DNA from: UBA1172 sp002457135 | Lineage (GTDB): Bacteria > Pseudomonadota > Alphaproteobacteria > Puniceispirillales > UBA1172 | NCBI GenBank assembly: GCA_965660935.1 | Contig: CBFIBR010000002.1 | Span: 1 to 64,000 of the forward strand | Reading direction: 5' to 3' | Length of the DNA stretch: 64,000 nt | Shown: positions 51,362-61,100 of the stretch, one piece after another | How the letters are laid out: each line of letters begins with the position of its first letter | Position numbering within the stretch: position 1 is the stretch's first letter | Made by a program: the position numbers and the translations under genes | Notes under the pieces: generated by a model | The model's database searches: none | What the model saw: only the letters and a program-made list of their open reading frames with translations | What the model was told of the DNA's origin: nothing

Positions 51362-52447
51362 ATGTTGACATTTAAGAAAATAGTATCAAGGCCTGTTGTT
51401 GTTAAATTGAAAAGGCCCATTAAGGCTAAAATTGCGACTATTGACGATTGGCCTCTCGTCGTAATTGATCTTTACACAAATGAAGGAATTGTAGGAACGA
51501 GCTACCTCCAGCCTTATTTAGTTAAATCATTAAAATATATTATTCCAATGATTAATGACTTTAACGAGGTTTTAAAAAATAAGGTCCTATCGCCTTTTGA
51601 TAATTATGAAGAACTAAGAAAATCACTGCATTTTATAGGATACGAAGGCTTGTCGCTGATTGCAGTTTCTGGGGTGGATATGGCGATATGGGATGCAATG
51701 GCTAAGGCAGCAAATATGCCCCTTTGTAATTTTTTGGGGGGGTCATTAGGCGCAGTAAAGGCTTACAATAGCAATGGCCTTTGGCTGGAAGAAAGTAACA
51801 TACTAGAATCAGAAGCTGAAGAATTAGTTGACGAAGGAAATTTTTCGGCAATTAAAATGCGGCTTGGACGAGAAAACTTTAATGACGATCTTGAAGCTAT
51901 TCACACCGTTAGACAAGTTGTCGGTGACCACATAAAATTAATGGTCGATTTTAATCAAAGCTTAACTTTGGATGAAGCACTAAACCGTTGCCACAAATTG
52001 GATGATTTCAATCTTACTTGGATAGAAGAGCCACTTATTTATGATAATTTTGATGGTTATTCTCGTCTAACTAAAGATATAAAAACACCAATTCAATTAG
52101 GCGAAAATTTTTATGGGCATCGGGAACTTTATAAAGCATTACAAATTGGGGCATCAGATTTAGTTATGCCAGATTTTATGAGAATTGGTGGCGTCTCAGG
52201 TTGGTTGAAATCTGCAACAATAGCTGAGGCAGCGGGTATACCAATATCTACTCATTTGTATCCTGAGGTGGGAGCACATGTCATGCGTGTTTCACAATCT
52301 GCGCACTGGTTGGAGTGGTTAGATTGGGCAGACGAAATTCAAAAAGACCCTTTCCCTAAGGAAAATGGTTTTATAAAGATCCCTAATAAACCAGGTTTAG
52401 GAATAGAATGGGACGAAGCAGCGATTAGTAAAAATGCTTATTCTTAG
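51362..52447 (+). CDS. Mandelate racemase-like enolase-superfamily enzyme
   Basis: Protein of 361 residues that aligns along its length with mandelate racemase (359). The metal ligands are Asp196, Glu222 and Glu248, the His-Asp dyad is His298/Asp271 (MPDFMRIGG, ISTHLYPE), and Glu318 matches the electrophilic Glu. In the KxK motif the first Lys is kept (Lys165), but the second, a catalytic base, is Arg167 (AIKMRLG). It should therefore act as a dehydratase or one-sided epimerase on a 2-hydroxy acid, but the substrate is unknown. AT-rich codons contrast with all neighbours, so it is probably acquired. Confidence 0.85.
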   Translation: MLTFKKIVSRPVVVKLKRPIKAKIATIDDWPLVVIDLYTNEGIVGTSYLQPYLVKSLKYIIPMINDFNEVLKNKVLSPFDNYEELRKSLHFIGYEGLSLIAVSGVDMAIWDAMAKAANMPLCNFLGGSLGAVKAYNSNGLWLEESNILESEAEELVDEGNFSAIKMRLGRENFNDDLEAIHTVRQVVGDHIKLMVDFNQSLTLDEALNRCHKLDDFNLTWIEEPLIYDNFDGYSRLTKDIKTPIQLGENFYGHRELYKALQIGASDLVMPDFMRIGGVSGWLKSATIAEAAGIPISTHLYPEVGAHVMRVSQSAHWLEWLDWADEIQKDPFPKENGFIKIPNKPGLGIEWDEAAISKNAYS

Positions 52448-52518
52448 ATTTGAGTTTTGGCAAAACTAATTCGGGAGTTTTAAGCAGGCAGACAAAGCCT
52501 TAATACCTAGATCAGGGA

Positions 52519-52546
52519 TAGGGGGTATAGCCCATGCAGTACCCCT
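52519..52546. repeat. Stem-loop downstream of the racemase homologue
   Basis: TAGGGGGTA (52519-52527) can pair with TACCCCTA (52539-52546) with one bulged G. No T-tract follows, so it is at best a weak terminator. The remainder of 52448-52641 is AT-rich and holds nothing else. Confidence 0.4.
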
Positions 52547-52641
52547 AGATGGTAACCACTTAATGTCTCAATCTCTTTTGTTCACTGCCTTGTAGCTAAC
52601 TAGAAAAGTTTAATTTTTTATGTCGACTAGTTGGATTTTTG

Positions 52642-54192
52642 TTATTCCCACTCAATCGTGCCAGGCGGTTTGGAAGTGTAGTCATAGACGACCCGGTTGA
52701 TCCCCCTCACCTCATTGACGATGCGGGTGGCGGTGCGGGACAGGAATTCATGGCTGAACCCATAGCAATCCGCGGTCATGCCATCGGTTGAGGTTACCGC
52801 CCTCAGGGCACAGACGCATTCATAGGTGCGGGCATCGCCCATCACCCCGACGGTCCTGACCGGCAGCAGCACGGCAAAGGCTTGCCAGATATCGTCATAG
52901 AGACCGGCGGCACGGATTTCTTCAAGATAGATAAAGTCGGCCTGACGCAGGATGTTGCATTTCTCCTGCGTGACATCCCCGGGGATACGGATAGCCAGCC
53001 CGGGACCGGGGAACGGATGCCGCCCCACCAGGCTTTCCGGCATGCCGAGTTCACGGCCAAGCGCACGGACCTCATCCTTGAACAGCTCCCTCAGAGGTTC
53101 CACCAGCTCAAACGCCATGTCTTCGGGCAGGCCGCCGACATTATGGTGCGATTTGATGGTGACGCTGGGCCCGCCGGTGGCCGACACGCTCTCGATCACG
53201 TCAGGGTAGAGCGTTCCCTGGGCGAGGAAGCCCGCCCCTTTAATTGAGGCTGCGGCCTGATCAAACACATCAATGAAGGTTGCGCCAATGATCTTGCGTT
53301 TCTGTTCAGGGTCGCTGACATCAGCCAGCCGCCCCAGGAACAGATCGGCGGCATCTTTATGGATGAGCGGGATATTGTAATGATCACCAAACAGGCGGAT
53401 GACTTCTTCCGCCTCACCCGCGCGCATCAGGCCGTGATCGACGAAAACGCAGGTCAGGCGGTCACCGATAGCCTCATGCAGCAGTACGGCGGTCACCGAG
53501 CTGTCAACGCCGCCGGAAAGCCCGCAGATAACCTTGCCCTCAGCGCCAACCTGCTGGCGGATTGCCGCCACCGTGCGCTCACGATAGGCGGCCATGGACC
53601 AGTCCCCCTCAACCCCGCAGATCACCTTGGCAAACCGGCTCAGCAAACCGGCCCCGTCAGGGGTGTGAACAACCTCAGGGTGGAACTGAACGCCATAATA
53701 GCCGCGTTCTTCATCAGCGATGGCGGCAAAGGGTGCGCCCGATGATGTGGCAACAGCATCAAAACCGTCCGGAATGGCGGTAACACGGTCACCATGGCTC
53801 ATCCAGACGGGGTAGGCATTGCCCTCATCCCACAGCCCGTCAAACAGCCTGCAACCACGGCTGACTGTCACCTCGGCCCGGCCAAATTCACGTTCATCAC
53901 CGGGTTCGACCAGCCCGCCAAGCTGCTGGCACATGGTCTGCTGGCCATAGCAGATACCGAGCAATGGAACCCCCAGCTCAAAGACGATCCCGGGGGCGCG
54001 GGGCGTATCCGCAAGCGCAACCGAATTCGGCCCGCCGGACAGGATGATCCCCTTGGCACTGGTGGCGGTGATGGCATCAGCCTCTGCGGTGCAGGGCAGG
54101 ATCCTGGTATAGACCCCCTCTTCGCGCAGACGGCGAGCGATCAGCTGGGTCACCTGACTGCCGAAATCGAGGATCAGTATCGTGTCATTCAT
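52642..54192 (-). CDS. guaA: GMP synthase (glutamine-hydrolysing)
   Basis: Converts XMP to GMP. The protein has 516 residues. The class I amidotransferase has Cys81 in LLGICYGQQTM and His/Glu in VQFHPEVVHT. The ATP pyrophosphatase P-loop SGGVDSS is in GLSGGVDSSV, and the C-terminal dimerisation domain ends TSKPPGTIEWE, the invariant GMP synthase tail. It follows guaB by 9 bp, so the pair forms the guaBA operon. Confidence 0.97.
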   Translation of the reverse strand: MNDTILILDFGSQVTQLIARRLREEGVYTRILPCTAEADAITATSAKGIILSGGPNSVALADTPRAPGIVFELGVPLLGICYGQQTMCQQLGGLVEPGDEREFGRAEVTVSRGCRLFDGLWDEGNAYPVWMSHGDRVTAIPDGFDAVATSSGAPFAAIADEERGYYGVQFHPEVVHTPDGAGLLSRFAKVICGVEGDWSMAAYRERTVAAIRQQVGAEGKVICGLSGGVDSSVTAVLLHEAIGDRLTCVFVDHGLMRAGEAEEVIRLFGDHYNIPLIHKDAADLFLGRLADVSDPEQKRKIIGATFIDVFDQAAASIKGAGFLAQGTLYPDVIESVSATGGPSVTIKSHHNVGGLPEDMAFELVEPLRELFKDEVRALGRELGMPESLVGRHPFPGPGLAIRIPGDVTQEKCNILRQADFIYLEEIRAAGLYDDIWQAFAVLLPVRTVGVMGDARTYECVCALRAVTSTDGMTADCYGFSHEFLSRTATRIVNEVRGINRVVYDYTSKPPGTIEWE

Positions 54193-54201
54193 GGAAAAGC
54201 C

Positions 54202-55662
54202 TTACATATTCGGACGGTAATTCGGCGCTTCACGGGTAATGGTGACATCATGAACATGGCTTTCCTTCAGCCCTGCACCGGTGATACGGACAAATTCAGC
54301 GTTTTGCTGGAGCGTGGTGATCGTGCCATTGCCGGTATAGCCCATGGCCGCCTTCAGCCCGCCAAGCAACTGGTGAATAACGGTTGAGGCCTCTCCCTTA
54401 TAGGGAACCTGGCCCTCAATCCCCTCAGGCACCAGTTTGAGCGGCTGGGAAATCTCAGCCTGGAAGTAACGGTCAGCGGAACCCCGCGCCATCGCCCCCA
54501 TGGAACCCATGCCGCGATACGCCTTATACGAACGCCCCTGATAGAGGAAAACCTCACCCGGGGTTTCATCGGTGCCAGCCAGCATTGAGCCGACCATGGC
54601 GGTATCGGCACCGGCGGCGATAGCCTTGGCCAGATCACCCGAATACTTGATGCCGCCATCCGCAATCGCCGGCACCCCTGCCTTGCGGCAAACAGCAGCG
54701 ACCTCCATGATAGCGGTCAGCTGCGGAACACCGACACCGGCAACCATGCGGGTGGTGCAGATCGACCCGGGGCCGATCCCGATTTTGACGGCATCCGCAC
54801 CAGCCTTGATGAGGGCATCAGCCGCTTCAGCGGTGGCGATATTGCCGCCGATGACCTGAACATCATTGGCCATCTTGCGAACCTCGGCAACGGCATTGAT
54901 AACACCATCGGAATGCCCGTGCGCGGTATCCACGACCAGGGCATCGACACCCTTTTCAATCAGGGCTTCGGCGCGTTCCAGCCCATCCTTGCCAGACCCG
55001 ATTGCAGCCCCGACACGGAGCCTGCCAGCAGTGTCCTTGGCGGCGTTGGGATAGGTCTGGGCCTTTTCCATATCCTTGACGGTGATCAGCCCGATGCAGC
55101 GGTGGTCACTATCCACCACCACCAGTTTTTCGATCCGGTGCTGGTGCAGCAGGCGGCGGGCATCATCGGTGGTGATGCTGGAATGCGCCGTGACCACATC
55201 ACGGGTCATCAGGGCAGAAACCTTCTCCGACGGATCGAGCGCAAACCGGACATCACGGTTGGTGAGAATGCCGACCAGCCTGTCTGATCCGGGGCTGACA
55301 ACCGGAATGCCGCTGATCCCGTTATGCTGCATCATGGCGAGCGCATCACCGAGGGTTTTGTCTTCCTCAATCGTCAGGGGGTTGACCACCATTCCGGCCT
55401 CAAACCGCTTGACGGAGGCAACCTCACGGGCCTGTTCCTCGGCCGTCATGTTCTTGTGAATAATCCCGATCCCGCCCAACTGGGCCATGACAATGGCCAG
55501 CCTGCTCTCGGTAATCGTGTCCATGGCGGCGGAAACAAGCGGAATATTGAGCGTGATTTCCCTGGTCAGCCTGGTCGTGACATCAGCATCAGCAGGCAGG
55601 ATTGATGACGCGGCCGGTTTCAGCAGAACATCATCAAACGTCAGGGCTTCTTGTATGGACAT
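54202..55662 (-). CDS. guaB: IMP dehydrogenase
   Basis: Oxidises IMP to XMP, the committed step to GMP. The protein has 486 residues from MSIQEALTFDDVLLKP, with GGAGG 5 bp upstream; a frame open to 55725 is ignored. Two CBS domains occupy about 93-205, the catalytic Cys lies in GPGSICTTRMVAGVG, and the flap has the DGGIKYSGDLAKA and GRSYKAYRGMGS motifs. It is the first gene of guaBA. Confidence 0.96.
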   Translation of the reverse strand: MSIQEALTFDDVLLKPAASSILPADADVTTRLTREITLNIPLVSAAMDTITESRLAIVMAQLGGIGIIHKNMTAEEQAREVASVKRFEAGMVVNPLTIEEDKTLGDALAMMQHNGISGIPVVSPGSDRLVGILTNRDVRFALDPSEKVSALMTRDVVTAHSSITTDDARRLLHQHRIEKLVVVDSDHRCIGLITVKDMEKAQTYPNAAKDTAGRLRVGAAIGSGKDGLERAEALIEKGVDALVVDTAHGHSDGVINAVAEVRKMANDVQVIGGNIATAEAADALIKAGADAVKIGIGPGSICTTRMVAGVGVPQLTAIMEVAAVCRKAGVPAIADGGIKYSGDLAKAIAAGADTAMVGSMLAGTDETPGEVFLYQGRSYKAYRGMGSMGAMARGSADRYFQAEISQPLKLVPEGIEGQVPYKGEASTVIHQLLGGLKAAMGYTGNGTITTLQQNAEFVRITGAGLKESHVHDVTITREAPNYRPNM

Positions 55663-55896
55663 GGGGCCTCCAAAACGATGGTGGCAAAAATATATAGCAG
55701 AGGAACCGTGGTGTTGGAAGGCCAAAACCGTCCCCCGCCACGATCACCGGTGATTATACGTTCTGGATTTTCTTCACTATTCAATAACGGGATGGTGTAC
55801 GGTTTCAGTATTGACCGGCATTGTAGCCCTTTCCCTGTTAAAACGATTCTTTTCCTTGCCTGGTATGCATGACTTCACGTCATCAAGGAGGAAAGA

Positions 55897-57081
55897 ATGA
55901 CCCGATCAAGAATAAGAAAATACGCCCTGACCGCGGTGCTTTCGCTCGGTCTCACTGTTGGCCTGATGGCCTGTGCCAACGCCAATGAGGATGATGATGT
56001 CGCACCGGCACCGCCATCCATCGGTGCGGATGTGCCGCTGACCTATTTCGGGCCGGCACCATCCGATGTTCAGAAAGAACTGATCGGGCCGTATCAATTG
56101 CTGAAATCCGGCAAGATTGACCATGATACATCCACCCTGACGCTGCCGCTCTATAAAGGCACGGTCAAGGGCAGGCGGGTCTGGTTCATCGTCACCGATA
56201 CCACCGACAAGGGCAACGCTGATCAGCTCGGCATCAATTTTTCGCCCAAGCTGTTTTTTGCCAATTTAGATGGTGCTGTCCGCAAGGCACGCATCACCAA
56301 GGGGTTTGAGGTCGAGTTTGAAAATGGCAAGGTCGATTTCTCGCCAAACCGTTCCCTTACCCCCGGCGATGCCCCGCATCACTTCCCGCCCAAGGCCTTT
56401 CAGCCCGGGTCGGTCGGCAGTGACGGCTACACGCCCCTGATTGAGATCGTCAATGCAGGCGGCCATGTCTATAACGCCCCGGTGGTTGCTGATGGCGTTG
56501 ATGAGGCGACGCTCAACCGGTTCTGTGACAGCCCGGCGGATCACAGCATTGTCCATGACAAGGTGGTGAATATCTGCCCCGAGGAAGGCACCGTGACCGT
56601 TGCCCTGACCCCAGGGTTCAGCTTCTCCCGCCCGGTTCTGTACATTTCGACTGAGGCCAATCACCCGCTTGCCGCAACCCTCGAAGGCGCAACCTACACG
56701 CCTGCTTTTGAGGCTATTCAGGTTGGCGGTGATGACAGCCTGTTCAGCCCGGTTGAACGGATTTTCGTTTTCGCCAACGGCCCGACCGGTACTGGCAACC
56801 CCCAGCGTCAGGGGCTTAACAGCGCCATTGGTGATCATGCATCACCGCTCAATGTTCTGGGCGGTATCCCGACCATTGCAACCGATTACAGCCCGCTCTG
56901 GGATATCAATCTCGGGGTCTGGACCGATGAGGCGATCAGCAAGGGTTATCGTTCCCGGATGACTGAGGAATTTGCCATTCTGGGGATGGTGGAACGCGGC
57001 CATGTCACCGGCCCCGGCGGGGCTGATTACGGTTCCATCGGCATGGTGGTGAACTGCCCGATCGTGTTCAGGTTCCTCTAG
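55897..57081 (+). CDS. Secreted lipoprotein of unknown family
   Basis: Protein of 394 residues I do not recognise. A strong AGGAGGAAAG lies 5 bp before the ATG. The N-terminus is a lipoprotein signal (basic start, hydrophobic stretch TAVLSLGLTVGLMAC with Cys26 in the lipobox LMAC). The mature protein is soluble, beta-rich in appearance, and carries segments such as VWFIVTDTTDKGNADQLGINFSP and GGIPTIATDYSPLWDINLGVW. There is no enzyme motif, and it sits alone between guaB and rlmE. Confidence 0.8.
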   Translation: MTRSRIRKYALTAVLSLGLTVGLMACANANEDDDVAPAPPSIGADVPLTYFGPAPSDVQKELIGPYQLLKSGKIDHDTSTLTLPLYKGTVKGRRVWFIVTDTTDKGNADQLGINFSPKLFFANLDGAVRKARITKGFEVEFENGKVDFSPNRSLTPGDAPHHFPPKAFQPGSVGSDGYTPLIEIVNAGGHVYNAPVVADGVDEATLNRFCDSPADHSIVHDKVVNICPEEGTVTVALTPGFSFSRPVLYISTEANHPLAATLEGATYTPAFEAIQVGGDDSLFSPVERIFVFANGPTGTGNPQRQGLNSAIGDHASPLNVLGGIPTIATDYSPLWDINLGVWTDEAISKGYRSRMTEEFAILGMVERGHVTGPGGADYGSIGMVVNCPIVFRFL

Positions 57082-57122
57082 AGGGAAACATCACCTGAAC
57101 AAAAGGCCCCGGGGCGGGAGGT

Positions 57123-57848
57123 TTACTCCTCAGGCCTGTCGCCCCGGAAGCCTGTGGCAAGCACATAGCTTTCAACCGATTCCTGCCTGCTGGCCGCGGG
57201 TTTGACATGGCGAACCGTGGCAAAGTCTCGGCGCATCAATTCCAGCGCATCCCTTTCCGCCCCGCCACGGAAACATTTGGCCAGAAAGGCACCCCCCGGG
57301 GTCAGCACCCGCTGCGCCATATCAAGCGCAAGATCGAGCAACAGGGTCGTTCGGATATGATCCGTCGGGCGATGCCCGGTTGTATCCGCCGCCATATCGG
57401 ACAGCACCAGATCAGCCTTGCCATCAATCAGCCTGATCATCTCAGCCATCATGGCATCATCATTGATATCGCCCTTGAGGATGGATGCACCCATCACGGG
57501 TTCGGTTTCCAGCAGGTCAATCCCCACCAGCACGCCCCTGCCGTCCTCAAGGCCAATGCGCCTTGATGCGTATTGCAGCCAGCCGCCGGGCGCGCAACCG
57601 AGATCAAGCACCTTGGCATCAGGGAAGAGCAGCTTATGTTTCTGGTCAATCTGTTCCAGCTTGAGGGCGGCACGGGACCGAAAACCCCTTGATTTCGCCT
57701 CAGCCACGAACGGGTCATTGAGCTGGCGTTGTATCCAGCGGCGGGAGGATTCCTTCCTGCCCTTGACCTTGCGCGGTGTCTTGGTCAGCCCTGCCCCGGT
57801 CCGGTAGCTCCGGCCACTTGACCCTTTTGAGGGTTTCCCGTCAGCCAT
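57123..57848 (-). CDS. rlmE: 23S rRNA (uridine-2'-O)-methyltransferase RlmE (FtsJ)
   Basis: SAM-dependent methylation of U2552 (E. coli numbering) in 23S rRNA. The SAM motif is VLDLGCAPGGWLQY, the K-D-K catalytic residues lie in SRGFRSRAALKL, DLVLSDMAADTTG and FLAKCFRGG. A basic N-terminal extension of about 40 residues (KGSSGRSYRTGAGLTKTP) precedes the methyltransferase. The frame is open to 57953, but the ATG at 57848 overlaps the hisI stop by 8 bp and is preferred (241 residues). Confidence 0.93.
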   Translation of the reverse strand: MADGKPSKGSSGRSYRTGAGLTKTPRKVKGRKESSRRWIQRQLNDPFVAEAKSRGFRSRAALKLEQIDQKHKLLFPDAKVLDLGCAPGGWLQYASRRIGLEDGRGVLVGIDLLETEPVMGASILKGDINDDAMMAEMIRLIDGKADLVLSDMAADTTGHRPTDHIRTTLLLDLALDMAQRVLTPGGAFLAKCFRGGAERDALELMRRDFATVRHVKPAASRQESVESYVLATGFRGDRPEE

Positions 57849-58191
57849 TATCGGCCCCGGAAGGAAATTCAAAGGGCTGGAAAAAACAGGTCCTTTCCCC
57901 CGTATGGCAAGCCGCGCCTGTCTGATCAACACACAGCAGGATGGTATCACCATCGCAATCCAGAGTTGCGCTGATCAGCCGCTGGGTATGGCCAGAGGTC
58001 AGGCCCTTTTCCCACAATTCCTTGCGTGACCGCGAATAATAGGTCACGCGGCCCGTTTCCAGCGTCAGGGTGAGGGATTCCAGGTTCATCCACGCCATCA
58101 TCAGCACATCGCCGGTTTCATGGCACTGGGCTATTACAGGCACCAGCCCGTCACGGTTGAATTTGACTGCTGCTATATCCGCTTTCTGCAT
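57841..58191 (-). CDS. hisI: Phosphoribosyl-AMP cyclohydrolase
   Basis: Third step of histidine synthesis. The protein has 116 residues. Zinc-binding and magnesium-binding residues are in TLDCDGDTILLCVDQTGAACHTG, preceded by YYSRSRKELWEKGLTSGHTQ, an invariant motif. It is a free-standing enzyme, not fused to HisE. It lies between the RND pump gene (3 bp from it) and rlmE. Confidence 0.95.
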   Translation of the reverse strand: MQKADIAAVKFNRDGLVPVIAQCHETGDVLMMAWMNLESLTLTLETGRVTYYSRSRKELWEKGLTSGHTQRLISATLDCDGDTILLCVDQTGAACHTGERTCFFQPFEFPSGADNG

Positions 58192-58194
58192 TCC

Positions 58195-61100
58195 CTACTC
58201 CGCTGCGCTGGTCCTGCCGGGGAGCATCTTTCTTACGGCCATGAATGCGCCCCTCAAATCCTCACCCAGTGCCAGCACCGAGGGTACCACAAAAAGCACC
58301 AGCAAGGTTGTGACCCCGAGGCCAAAAACAATCGTGGTTGCCATCGGGATCAGGAACTGGGCCTGAAGCGAGCGTTCAAACATCAGGGTCGAAAGCCCGC
58401 AGATCGTGGTGATAGAGGTCAGCAGCACCGGCCGCAGGCGATCGGTTGCCCCGGCAATGATCGCCGAAATCCGGTCACCATCGGTTTCCTCAATCCGGCG
58501 TTCAATGGTGGCCACCAGAATGATGGAATTGTTAACGACGATCCCGGCCAGGGCAATCAGCCCGAACATGGACAGGATGGTCATGGTCAGCCCCATGAAA
58601 TAATGCCCGAACACGGCCCCGATCAGGGCAAAGGGGATCATGATCATCACCGCCAGCGGTTGCAGCCATGATGAAAACACCCAGGCCAGGATAATATACA
58701 TGCCAACCAGCGCGATGCTGGCACCGACCTGCATATCGGCAAAGGTTTCCTTGCTTTCGGTATTGCGCCCGTCAAAGCGATAGCGCAGCCCGTATTTTTC
58801 AACAAGCTCTGGCAAACCATTTGCCTGGATGAGCGAAATCGCCTCAGGCGTGGACATCACGTCACTGTCCAGATCGCCGGTGATGGATACTTCCCTGAAA
58901 CCATCCTGCCGCCGCACCACCGAAAAGCCGAGCCGGTTTTCCACCGTGGCTATATCAACCAGCTGAACAAACTGGCCATCGGGTGAAATCAGGCGCAGGC
59001 TGCCGATATTATCGGTGCTGACCTCCTCATCAGGGAGGGTCAGGCGAACCGTGACCTCCTCATCCCCCCTCGGGAACCGCAGCGCAATCGCGCCGTCAAG
59101 CGCAGAACGCAACTGCTGGCCCACCGACGATACGCTGAAACCAAGCGACTGGCCCAGCGGGGTCAGCCTGATGATCCGTTCTTCGGCACCGTAGGAAAGG
59201 TTTTCCGTCACGGCATCAGCCGAAGGCACGGTTTCAACGATGCGCGTCAGTTCCGATGCCGCCTGTTTCAGGGTTTCGAGATCATCCCCCATCAGGCGAA
59301 TATCAATATCACGCCCGGGCGGGCCGCCGGTCGGCGCCCTGATGGTGAGCCGGTCCAGCCCCGGAACAGCGATTGTCTGCTGCCGCCATTCATTGACAAA
59401 ATCACGCATTCTGACCGAACGCTGATCCGCAGTGATCAGTTCAACCACCACCCCGGCCCGAATATCGGAGGCACCGCCAGCACCGCTCCGGTCAGGGTTG
59501 CTGGAATTGGTTGTCCCCAGGCTGGAAACCGACACGTTGACCAGCCCGCCTTCACCATTGGTCAGTTTGTCCTCGGTGCGTTTGAGGGCGCGTTCCAGTT
59601 CCTCCAGCATGACATTGGTCTGCTGGCGCGGGGTCCCCGGGGCCATGACAATATTGCCGTAAGCGATATCCGCCTCAGGCGATGTGAAAAAGACAAAATT
59701 GACCCGGCCACTGGCCATCATGCCAATGGAAACGATCAGCATCGCAAACGCCAGCGCCAGGGTGGCCAGCCTCCAGCGCAGTGAAAATGCAACGAAGCGG
59801 CGGAAATATTTTTCCCTGAAAATACTGAACCCGTAATCGAACCTGCGCCGGAACCAGCCGGGCTTGGCCTTGTTGCCGCTATGCGCCAGATGCGCGGGCA
59901 GGATGAAGAAAACCTCAATCAGGCTGGCGATCAGCACCGCCACCACAACCAGCGGGATAGCGGAAATAATCTCACCGATAATGCCCTTGACGGTAAACAG
60001 CGGCAGAAACGCCACCACGGTTGTCAGCATGGCACTCACCACCGGCGGGCCCATCCGGGTTGCGGCCACGGCGGCGGCCTGATCAATCGGCAGACCCCTC
60101 CGTTTCTGGAGGTATTCGGCGTGTTCACCAATGACGATGGCATCATCGACAACGATCCCGAGCGCCATGATCAACCCGAAGAGGGAGATCATGTTGATGC
60201 TCTGCCCCATGGCCAGCATGACAGCGAAAGTCGCCATGAAGGCAACAGGGATACCCACCGCAACCCAGAAGGCTACCCGGGTCGAAAGAAAGAGGAACAG
60301 CACACCCAGCACCAGCAGCAGCCCGCCTGCCCCGTTGCCGACCAAGAGGTTGATGCGCTCCCTGATCAGGTTTGCCCGGATATCGTATTGCTCAATCGTC
60401 AGGCTTTCCGGTGCGCGCAGCTTATAGTCCGAAAGCCAGTCCTGAATAACGGTGTTGATATCGAGGGAGTCATTGGTCTTGCCGCGCCGGAAGATCATTT
60501 CCACCGCCATGTTCCCCTGGCTCCGCACCGCAACGAAAGGTTCCTCGAACGCTTCGCTGATCGTGGCAATATCGCCAAGGGTAACGCGGCTGCCATCAGG
60601 CCGGATCATGACCTCAATATCCTGGTATTTTTCGGCTGTCTTGAGCAACCCGAGCGAGCGCACGGTAAACGCCCCGTCGGCAAATCGACCGGCGGGAACA
60701 TCGAGCGAGTTCTGGCGGATACTGGCGGCAATCTGATCAAGCGACATGCCCAGACGCGCCAGTTCAGCCTCACTCACTTCAATGCGGATCAGCTCATCGG
60801 GCAGGCCCTTGATATCAACCTTGTCGACACCGAGGCGTTGCAGGTCTTCCTTGATGGATTTGGCAATAACGCGCATTGCCTCCAGGCTGTATGGCCCGGA
60901 CAGGACCAGCTTGCTGATGCCGTCATAAAACTCACCCCTGACGATTTTGGGGCGTTCGGATTCTTCAGGCAGATCAACCTGGCCAACCGCGGTTTCAACA
61001 TCGGCCAGCGCCTGTTTCATATCGGCACCAAATTCGAATTCCACCGAAATCTGGCCAACCCCCTCATAGGAATTGGACATCACTTTCTTGACGTTGTTGA

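Noticed and set aside
51205..51420. A 71-codon minus-strand frame in the AT-rich region
   Set aside because: Low-complexity Ile/Asn/Leu content typical of random AT-rich DNA, overlapping the racemase homologue start.
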